This document shows positions 56,100 to 64,000 of a stretch of 64,000 bases of DNA, piece after piece. The notes under the pieces were generated by a model. It was not told the DNA's origin. It saw nothing but the letters and a program-made list of their open reading frames with translations, and made no database searches. Positions within the stretch are counted from its first letter, which is position 1, and each line of letters begins with the position of its first letter. This stretch comes from Coniella vitis (Eukaryota > Ascomycota > Sordariomycetes > Diaporthales > Schizoparmaceae). The stretch lies in contig WUJK01000002.1 of the NCBI GenBank assembly GCA_011317545.1, positions 2,170,001-2,234,000 on the forward strand, read 5' to 3'. Both the position numbers and the translations under genes were made by a program.

Positions 56100-57552
56100 A
56101 TGGCTCTCCGCGCCCGCCTTCAGACGGCGGCCGCTGTTGGCCTGGCTGCCCGTCAAGGCCGCCTTGGTCTTGCGCGAACCATGCCCGCTAGTTTGCGCTG
56201 CTATTCTCAGGCTCAGGCAGCCGTGAGTGTTGTTCGATCAGCATTGCTCCTCATGCGAGACTCTTTGGCTAACCGACCTCGTGTGGTCTCAGACTCAACC
56301 TGCGACCGCCACCCCCCAGACCTCCGACGCCGCAGCCACCATCCAGCGCGATGCTCCCTTCATGGTAGCTACATATTCTCGGCCACCTATAGTCCTCGAG
56401 CGCGGCGAGGGCTCCTGGCTTTACGACGTTGACGGTCGCAGATACCTCGACTTCACTGCCGGTATTGCTGTCAACTCTCTTGGACACTGCGATGCAGAGC
56501 TGGCTCAGATCATGGCCCACCAGGCCACCACTCTCATCCACGCCTCCAACCTCTACCACAACCAGTGGACTGGCGCATTATCGCGGCTGCTGGTCGAGAA
56601 GACACGCGAGTCGGGGGCCATGCAGGGTGTCGAGTCTGCTTTTATTTGCAACTCGGGCTCCGAAGCCAACGAGGGCGCCATCAAGTTCGCGCGCAAGGTC
56701 GGCAAGACTGTTGACCCATCTGGCGCAAAGCACGAGCTCGTTTCTTTCAACGGTGCCTTCCACGGCCGCACCATGGGCAGCCTGTCCGCCACGCCCAACC
56801 CCAAGTACCAGAAACCTTTTGCGCCCATGCTGCCTGGCTTCAAGTATGGCAACATCAACGACATTCCAGCTCTTGCCGACCTTGTAACAGACAAGACATG
56901 CGGCGTGATAATAGAGCCCATCCAGGGTGAGGGTGGCGTCCAGGATGTCGATGCAGACTTCCTCATTGCCCTGGCAAAGCGTTGCCGCGAGGTGGGTGCC
57001 GTGCTCATCTACGACGAGATCCAGTGCGGCCTGTCCCGGACCGGTTCTTTCTGGGCTCACGGACACCTGCCGGCCGAGGCCCACCCAGACATCTTGACAA
57101 CGGCCAAGGCGCTTGGAAACGGCTTCCCCATCGGTGCCGTGCTGGTGAATGCAAACGTCCGCGACAAGATCCAGGTGGGTGACCATGGAACCACCTTTGG
57201 CGGCAACCCGCTCGCTTGCCGCCTGGCCCACAACATTGTCACCCGTCTGGCGGACTCTGCTCTGCAACAGCAGGTCGTTGCCAAGAATGCCATCTTTACT
57301 CGCCGCTTCAAGGACTTGCAGGCCAAGTACCCGGACCTGATCAAGGAGACCCGCGGCCGCGGCCTGATGCTGGGTCTGCAGCTGACCCAGGACCCCTCGC
57401 CAATCATCAACGCTGCGCGCGACAAGGGCTTGCTTGTCATCACGGCTGGCACCAACACCTTGCGCTTTGTCCCTCCATTGACAATCACGGAGGCTGAGAT
57501 CAACCAGGGCATGGATATCCTCGAGGCTTCCATCAGTGAGACACGCTCTTGA
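56100..57552 (+). CDS. ARG8: Mitochondrial acetylornithine aminotransferase
   Basis: PLP enzyme converting N-acetylglutamate semialdehyde to N-acetylornithine in arginine and ornithine synthesis. Exon 1 is 56100-56222 and exon 2 is 56293-57552, with a 70-bp intron (GTGAGT, branch CTAAC, CAG). The product is 460 residues. The first 35 residues are Arg/Ala-rich without acidic residues and end RCYS, a good mitochondrial presequence. Class III aminotransferase blocks follow in order: YLDFTAGIAVNSLGH, FICNSGSEANEGAIKFAR, FNGAFHGRTMGSLSAT, GVIIEPIQGEGGV, LIYDEIQCGLSRTG and DILTTAKALGNGFPIGAV. The PLP lysine is Lys313 in TTAKALG. TTFGGNPLACRLA and ETRGRGLMLGLQL complete the fold. Ornithine aminotransferase is the nearest alternative, but the presequence and the block order favour ARG8. 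Confidence 0.93.
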
Positions 57553-58413
57553 GCGGTATGTGTACTGTGAGAATTGAGACTTTCACTGTTGGCTGGGCTA
57601 TGATTATTTGGGAGGGAAAAAACTGTTTATAATTTCTATGACTTGGTTTGATTAAAGGTCGGCTTGATAGACAACCGCGGATGCAGAGCGGCATTATTGG
57701 AAGATGAACTTGGAGTTTCAAAAGTCAAAAAGGCAAGCCACCAGCAGCAAGTCCGCCGGGTCTTGGTTGGCGCATGGACATATCTGGTTCCCCGTCCTTT
57801 CTTGCCAGGTGAACAGCATACGTGTATCTTGAATATTGTTGAAATGAGTCGCTGACTCATCCATCTGGTCCAGACCTATACATTACCTAACTCAAAGTAA
57901 GTGTATCCTCTTGAGTGCGCCTTCCGTACTATGTACAGGACCATACATGGTACTGGTAGATGACAAAGATGGATGAGAGTACCCAGGTACCTGGCTGCGC
58001 CGCTCGGGCCTGTGACACCGCCAGCTAAACGCATCACCAGATCTCGCCTCCTACCAAACATGGTAAGGTTTCTCAATGAACTCTGTGATGCTCACCCTGC
58101 AAGTCAGTCTCGTTTGCTTAAACCCGTGAAGCTGGGTTGTTGTTTCTGGAGACCAATTGCTGAGCTGCAATGCCCACTGCGGCAGTGTACATGCTCGTGC
58201 CTTCAGCCACTGCGACATATTTGAGCCTCTGTGGCCGCACTCGACGTGGATCATCCGCCAACGGTGACAATGGGTACCTTCGCATCATCGTGTGTCGACT
58301 GAATTGCGATTTCTATTCTCCTATGTTGTGCTAGCAGTCGGCCAATCTGGCGACGATCTCATACATGCCATTGCCGACAAAGCCTGATGACGTACTCTTC
58401 ATAAGCCGACAAG
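57553..58413. promoter_or_regulatory. ARG8 3' region and promoter of the F-box-like gene
   Basis: 860 bp between two genes in the same direction. A TACTATGTA motif lies at 57927 and a 12-bp palindrome CCAGGTACCTGG at 57983-57994. No RNA gene was recognised. Confidence 0.4.
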
Positions 58414-61304
58414 ATGGACCATCCGCCAGCCTACCACGAGGCTCTCAGCTCAGACGCATGGAGCATCATTGCTCCAAGTATTGACTGGAGCGATTTCTCC
58501 CGTCTGTGCTTGGTATCCAGGGACTTCTATGTTCGATTTGCGCCCCGGCTTTGGAAGGATCCTCTGCGTCTGGTCACGGCTTTGGGCATCCATCCAAGCA
58601 AAGGTGAGCACTTATAACCCTCAATGCACCACCATTACATGTATCCTCCTACAATCAAGGGATAAGTCGCGCAAGTCATGGGTATAACATGGCAAAAACT
58701 CACACTGGACATACAGAAAGAAGATGGTTCATGGACTTTGTCAGTATAGTGTGCCGTCTAGACCACTTGGCGATAAGAGACTCGACGTTAGCCATGGTCG
58801 TCACGATAGACCTCCGAGTTTTCCGCAGTCTTCTCGCATCCCATGCTTACGGTCCATGGCCGGACATGACCCAGGAGCTCTATAGACTCACTTCCAGGCT
58901 GTCAAACCTACACTGTCTCATTCTCGATGGATATACGCGGCTGGACTTTACGTTACTACATCGACTCCTCGCCAAAAAGACCGACGCACAACCTTTTGCA
59001 ACTATAAACATGTTCAGCGTAGCAAATTGCGTGCAGGCCATTCCTGCAAAGTTCTTTGACGGTGGCTGCTTGGCTGGCCTTATCTATCTGGATCTGTCCT
59101 TTACTGGTGGTTGGGCGCGAAACCTCTTGACAGATCCGTCCTTCACCCCCTTCAACCTGCCAAAGCTGCATGTGCTGAAGGTCAGAGGCAAGAACCTCGA
59201 CTCTTGGACCGTTATGCATGTCTTGCAGCAGTTTTCTCAACAACTATGGAGCTTCGACCTGTCTCACAACGATGGCCTCTTTAGTGACCCTGCCTTTCTG
59301 GCCCAATATGCTCACTGGAGTGTGCCGGGCCGCGATCCGGACATCCGATTACAAACAAGCCAACACTTCGACGTCGAGGGCACTTTGCAAGCTATTGAAA
59401 ATCACGAAGGAACTTGCTATCTCATTGACGAATCGCCGTGGAGCGCAACTTTTTGTCATCCGCATCGATACTTTGCAGACGCCCCTGCGTATCCCCGAGA
59501 CCGAAACGAGGATGGTCACGACCGGCGACGTCTGTTGGGTGAAGCGAGGTACACCCGTCTAAGCGGAATGGAGCGCATACGTGGCGACTCGGTGGGTGAT
59601 GTGATGCAGATGATAGCTGGCAGCACTCTTGGTCACGTTCCTGTAGCGGTTGACATGTCGTCTCCTGTTCCCCGTCCAGGCGGCTTGACGCATATCCATC
59701 TCAATGACTTGCGTCTCCCTGCGGGTACTGCCAAGAGTCTTCTCAGCGGTAGCGCTGGCTGGATTGAGCACTTTGAGTGCGAATATGGTGAGATCTTGCC
59801 CTGCAACCTACTTCCAGACACTCGATCGGCAAGGATGAGTACTGCCTCATCTGGAATAGTTCCTCAGACATTCCAGGCGCTGCCAGGCGCTGCCTATCTC
59901 TTGCGACCAGCCATATCATCCAATCTACGAAGCGTACGCGCTCACCACTCCCTCATCACCAATATTCCAACGTTAAACTCTGAAATCGACCGTACCAATA
60001 CCCACAGCAGCATCCCTTCCCCTCAGCAGCAGAACCTAGTAAACATCTTCCTCGCTGAGACGCGATTCTGCGCGCGTCTTGACCTTGCGAGTCCCCAACG
60101 CTTCACCCCAGACATGAATCCGCGTGTTCACTCACTTACGCTGTGTCGCATTCCACGAAAATCCACAGGTGTGACGACGCAGCGGCTAATCGACTTTTTG
60201 AAGCTAGCTGCGGCGCAGGAACAGCATATTGCATTGACGAGCAACAAGACGGCGCTTGCATCAGTGGATGGAGATGCGGACAAGGCACGGCGTCGCCACT
60301 GTCTTCGTCAGCGTCACCATCGCGCCCCGCCAATCCTGCGTGGCTTGCGGCATATCGTTTTTGAGTTTGACAGTGGTGTACCGCCAGGTGAAGAAAAGGT
60401 TAAAGCTGAAGAGAGGTTGCTGGCAGACGCACGACATGGTGGTGACGTTGCCAAAGCCATGCAAGAGTTCAAGTCTTTTAGGGATAATGCATGGAATGCG
60501 GCGGCGGCGGCGGCCACAGCCTCGCAGACACCAACAGGGAACACCAAGGACAAGGCAGATCCCCTTCCTAGGGCCACAGATGAACGCCCACAACCCCGTA
60601 CGGCCCGAAAGTCTCCGAGCCCCCGCTCGTTGGACTTGGAATCGGGTCCGACCATAGAATATCTCATTGGCGGTCCCTATGACGAGACAGATGGCGATTA
60701 TGTTCAGTATACAGCCATCACCGAAGACGGCGACGACAGAAGCAATAACAGCACAACTCCCGCCAAAACAACCCCAATCTGGATAGGCTGCGGCGTACTG
60801 CACCCGGCCAATCCGCCCGCCATCAACGCATACATGCGCAATATATCACTACTGATGCCTTTTGGCGCCGACAGCGCGAGGCTCACTGGAGGAAGAGGTC
60901 TGAAACTGCAGAATCAGGGCCATCCCATCACCATTGCCACGCCCGGGCACATCGCCGCGGGTGTACCAGCCGGAGCGTCCATTCTCGCCGCAGCATGGGA
61001 CGCCATGATGGTGCCCACTCAGGATGAGATTGAGGACGCTATTTGCCAGGCTGATGTTACTGGTGGGAGAATGGTGGTGGAAGGGGAGGTAGGTGACGAG
61101 CAGACGAAGCAGCAGGAGGAGATTGTAGGCGGAATTGGCGGTATGATGGACGTTCTAGAAGATCTCAAGACGTTCCGACTAGCTACACGGGATAAGTATC
61201 TAGCTCTGCTACATGGTGGTCGTGAGGGTGAAGGTGAAGATGGAATGGATGTTGCACAGCATTGGTACTGGACTGGAAGATTGGATATTGTCATGGGAAA
61301 ATGA
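58414..61304 (+). CDS. F-box-like leucine-rich repeat protein
   Basis: Exon 1 is 58414-58603 and exon 2 is 58717-61304, with a 113-bp intron (GTGAGC..CAG). The join gives SKERRWFMDFV and a product of 925 residues. Residues 11-50 (DAWSIIAPSIDWSDFSRLCLVSRDFYVRFAPRLWKDPL) are F-box-like, the segment that binds Skp1 in SCF ubiquitin ligases. Irregular leucine-rich sequence follows (LRVFRSLL, LSNLHCLILDG, LAGLIYLDLSF, LPKLHVLKVRG, LWSFDLSHNDGL), typical of substrate-binding LRRs in fungal F-box proteins. The second half is less repetitive, with an Ala run and a basic, Pro/Ser-rich linker. It ends in a long conserved-looking segment with TPIWIGCGVLHPANPPAINAY and a C-terminal HWYWTGRLDIVMG. The substrate is unknown. 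The F-box is short, so this is a family-level call. Confidence 0.72.
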
Positions 61305-61695
61305 CAGTTCAAGGGTTGGGTAATCTACTGGGCGATGAGGAGAAGACATTGCCATATAGAAACATGACAGCCTGCATATACAGGTATGATTACTGGAGTC
61401 CGTAAATGGATGGATGCAAATGGCCGTGGAAGTTGGTAATTATTTTTAAGGTATGTACACATAAGTATTAACAACTCACACCCGCTGAACGTGTGGAAAA
61501 CCATGTGGATTCTCCTCTAATGTGACTTGCGGAAGTGACGGCTTCGTGCGGATAGTATCAGTACCGATGGCAACGCAACATCCATCATACGTGCACAAAT
61601 CTTTAACCGCCAACCAGCTTCTTCTCAGTGTGACAATATATATAATCAACCTGTTTGGATCAAGCATCCCATCTTAAAATCTGCCTCCATTCAAA
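61305..61695. other. 3' region of the F-box-like gene
   Basis: About 390 bp, AT-rich, without a coding or structural signal until the tRNA. Confidence 0.4.
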
Positions 61696-61783
61696 TCCGA
61701 TATGGTGTAATGGCTAACATCTGACGCTCTCATTCTCCAAATAAGGGCCCGTCAAGCTCGGGGTTCGATTCCCCGTATCGGAG
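61696..61783 (+). tRNA. tRNA-Glu(CTC) with a 16-nt intron
   Basis: The acceptor arms TCCGATA and TATCGGA pair perfectly, with discriminator G. The D arm matches fungal tRNA-Glu (GTGTAATGGCTAACAT). The T arm is CGGGG-TTCGATT-CCCCG. The anticodon stem is TGACG (61722-61726) with CGTCA (61750-61754). The loop reads C-T-CTC-A, with anticodon CTC at 61729-61731. A 16-nt intron sits at 61733-61748, directly after position 37, the canonical eukaryotic site. The mature length is 72 nt before CCA addition. A T-rich run starting near 61796 fits the RNA polymerase III terminator. It would read GAG codons. Confidence 0.93.
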
Positions 61784-61793
61784 TGATTTGATT

Positions 61794-61805
61794 CTTTTTT
61801 TTTTT
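61794..61805 (+). terminator. RNA polymerase III terminator of the tRNA
   Basis: An uninterrupted T run of about 11 starts roughly 12 nt beyond the discriminator base of the tRNA. Confidence 0.75.
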
Positions 61806-62889
61806 CCCCTTTTACTTTGGGCGCATCGCCTTTTTTCTTTCCCCACATATATCTCATATCACTTTACTTTATTCGTCTTGCTTGCTCTCTTGCCATCACT
61901 GACTGGCTGACTGTATTTTGGGAGAAACATGTATGCGCATAGGTCAATGGCCCTCGCCGGCCGAGAGACTTCAGGGTATCAATCAGTACTTTGGATTATG
62001 TACCCATAAGTACATAGTACAAAAAAAAAGAACCCTGGCCTTACAAAGTAAACCGGACCAAGAAACAAAAGAAAAAAAAAAAAGGTGAATCACAGAAACA
62101 AACAATTCATAAAGGAAGCCCCCTCCCCCAAATGGGAGACGTAATTAACGCACGCTCTCTATATCCATAGCTACTACTATGTATATGACTTGCGCTTCTG
62201 GAAACTGCACTCAACTGGCGTAGTGACATACGTAGTCGAGTGCTCTCCAACCCAAACTACTCCTGCGCCTTTTGTCGGTAATGTCCAGAGAATGGAGCCG
62301 TCCACGTCGCCCATGACGCCGACATAGCCGTAGTGATCAAAGTATGCAATCACAATACTCCACCATTCTACCAGCCTTATCAGGGCAAGTTTTATCCATG
62401 AGTACATACCAAGAAAATTGTTTTTTATTTGCATCTTTTTTGTGTTTGGCATGACTCATCAAGTATCCATATTCTGATGTACCTCATATGACAAAAATAA
62501 TATACCGGATGCCTAGGTACTTCTTTGTATATCCCAGTACACAAAGAAAATGCCCGTTAGCTGAACCCCGGCTTCGAGCCGAAACATAAGCAAAAGCCAT
62601 AGGTCTGCTCTCTGCATACCATCCCAAAAGCAAAAAAAGAAAAAACAAACAAATACGACCCGGTCACCATCTCCGTAACAAAGAGACAGTGCCGCAATCT
62701 CCAATATTTACAGCGAATAATGTGGAACATCCCTTCTCTTCTTCTCCCTTTGTTGCGTTTTTCCAAAAAAAAAAAAAAAAAAAAAAAAATAACATCTTCG
62801 CAGGTCACTCCAAGCATATCATCATGTGAACAGATTCCTCCTGTGAACGCCCTCTAGCCCCAGTAAGGAAGCAAACACAGCGTCACATA
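61806..62889. other. Intergenic stretch between the tRNA and the glucanase gene
   Basis: 1.1 kb without a gene. It contains TACATAGTA motif copies at 62011 and 62175, several poly-A runs and an A25 tract at 62765-62789. Confidence 0.45.
62765..62789. repeat. Poly-A tract (25 nt)
   Basis: Twenty-five A residues 100 bp beyond the stop codon of the minus-strand glucanase gene. Confidence 0.85.
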
Positions 62890-64000
62890 TCAAGCGTAGG
62901 CAAAGGTTTCACCGTACGACGAAGCAGTATCGCCGTTGACCAGCACACCGTCAGTAACCCAAAAGTACGAGTAGCGCTCGACGAAGCTGTAGGTGGCATT
63001 GTTGTCAAAGGCGTCCTGGACAGTCTCAAGGAAGGAAGAGATCTCGGCATCGGTGGGATCGTCGACATTTGGTGCAAACTCGGTGACCCAGATAGTCTTG
63101 TCAGTACCGCAGGACTTGTGAGCTTTGGTGACAAAGTCGAGCAGGTCCGCAGCGCCAGCCTCAATCGTGTTGTACCAATGAACAGGGCAGAAGTCGTAGT
63201 CGCAGGCTCCATTGCAATCCGCGACCCAAGAGTCCAGCCAGTCCAAGCTTTCGCCCGCGACGTCGGAGTTGGTGACGGCGGGAGATCCAATACTAGCTTC
63301 GCCAGAAAAGGGGTTCATGTATGTTTGGTGTGCAGTAGCAGCGGTGCTGGCGTCAATGTCGCACTGGGATGGGCTGTCTGGCTCGTTGAATCCGAGCAGA
63401 TACTTGGAGCCCGCGGCAATGGCAGCCTTGGCGTTGGCAGACCAGTATTCAGTGTACGAACTGGTAGAGCACCACAGCATGGGAACAAATTCGAGGTCAT
63501 CCGACAAGCCAGACGAGGAAGAACCCCAGTTGTAAGCCCACGAGATCTTGGTGCCGCTTCCAGTGAGTGCAGAAACCAAGCTGGCATCATTGTAAGCGGC
63601 GCCACGCTTGGCAGTGGTGGAAGAAGACGTGGTAGAGGTAGTTGTGGCGGCCGCGGCGGCAGAAGATGTGGTGGCGGCCGCAGCAGTCGCACTGGTCTCG
63701 ACCGAGGTGGTGGCGGCCGAGGTGGTGACGGCGCTTGTTTCCGACTGGACGGCGCCCGCAGCCACGGCGGCGACAACATCGGAGGTCGTTGTGCTGGCAG
63801 CAGCAGACTCCTCCGCGGCCGACGAAGAGGCAACTACGGCAGCAGCAGTGCTCGTAATGAGAGTGGTGGGCTGAGCAACAGCAGAAGAGGTGGTAGTAGC
63901 GACAGGGACAGTGGTCGACTCGGCAGCAGAACTGGCGACGCTGGACGAGCTGGCCGAGCTGGCTACGCTAGCGACGCTGGCCGCGCTGGCGATGCTGGCG
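62890..64000 (-). CDS. GH128/Asl1-like glycoside hydrolase (5' end outside window)
   Basis: The frame is open from the right edge to a TGA at 62890, giving 369 residues of the C-terminal part. About 130 visible residues at the start are almost only Ser, Ala, Thr and Val (ASIASAASVASVASSA and similar), a typical O-glycosylated wall-protein linker. The catalytic domain starts KRGAAYND. It contains ISWAYNWGSS, FVPMLW, YLLGFNEPDSPSQ (first catalytic Glu), GSPAVTNS, WVADCNGACDYDFCPVHWYN and IWVTEFAPN (second catalytic Glu). This is the order seen in the Asl1-like 'glycosyl hydrolase catalytic core' family, GH128, which acts on beta-1,3-glucan. A secreted or wall-bound role in fungal wall remodelling is inferred. 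The signal peptide and start are beyond the window. Confidence 0.88.
   Translation of the reverse strand, partial: ASIASAASVASVASSASSSSVASSAAESTTVPVATTTSSAVAQPTTLITSTAAAVVASSSAAEESAAASTTTSDVVAAVAAGAVQSETSAVTTSAATTSVETSATAAAATTSSAAAAATTTSTTSSSTTAKRGAAYNDASLVSALTGSGTKISWAYNWGSSSSGLSDDLEFVPMLWCSTSSYTEYWSANAKAAIAAGSKYLLGFNEPDSPSQCDIDASTAATAHQTYMNPFSGEASIGSPAVTNSDVAGESLDWLDSWVADCNGACDYDFCPVHWYNTIEAGAADLLDFVTKAHKSCGTDKTIWVTEFAPNVDDPTDAEISSFLETVQDAFDNNATYSFVERYSYFWVTDGVLVNGDTASSYGETFAYA

Noticed and set aside
56578..57267. 229-residue minus-strand ORF opposite ARG8
   Set aside because: It is a shadow of the aminotransferase, whose frame has all family motifs.

Overview
The window is nuclear DNA of a filamentous ascomycete, most likely a Sordariomycete and probably Hypocreales. 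Protein-coding genes carry short introns (61 to 283 bp) with GT..AG ends, and most of these have CTAAC/CTGAC-type branch points. Orthologues of yeast or filamentous-fungal proteins are recognisable (KCS1, ATG27, SPT20, PEX22, GCD1, ARG8, a Cdc11/SnaD scaffold). Long intergenic spaces are full of microsatellites and homopolymers. I see no virus, transposon, CRISPR or prokaryotic operon. The genus is inference.

Layout. 1-2963 (-): 5' part of a septation-network scaffold, divergent from a 1093-residue disordered conserved protein (4228-7509, +). 11350-15594 (+): inositol polyphosphate kinase KCS1, convergent with a peroxisomal crotonase ending in AKL (16486-17382, -). Then three minus-strand genes: ATG27 (18284-19656), SPT20 (21196-24508) and PEX22 (25643-27027). 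PEX22 shares a 582-bp divergent promoter with GCD1, the eIF2B gamma subunit (27610-29395, +). From 29.4 to 41.0 kb there is little coding sequence, only one possible small Cys-rich gene (32317-32668, -). It ends in a two-exon C2H2 transcription factor (41065-42925, +), followed by a further 5.8 kb without genes. Then a cutinase (48752-49851, -), an HSL-type lipase/esterase (52262-54632, -), mitochondrial acetylornithine aminotransferase ARG8 (56100-57552, +), an F-box-like LRR protein (58414-61304, +), an intron-containing tRNA-Glu(CTC) (61696-61783, +) and a partial GH128/Asl1-like glucanase (62890-64000, -).

Functional themes. Housekeeping and signalling genes (translation initiation, SAGA, inositol pyrophosphate, autophagy, arginine synthesis) are mixed with peroxisome genes (PEX22, the AKL crotonase) and secreted or lipid-active hydrolases (cutinase, GH128, lipase). 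There is no clear gene cluster. The most unusual parts are the large repeat-rich non-coding flanks of the C2H2 factor, a 9-bp motif (TACATAGTA) found at least 19 times, all intergenic, and two introns with length divisible by three and no stop, which a simple ORF reading would translate as protein.

Exon joins were checked by reading-frame arithmetic and by family knowledge, not by transcripts.
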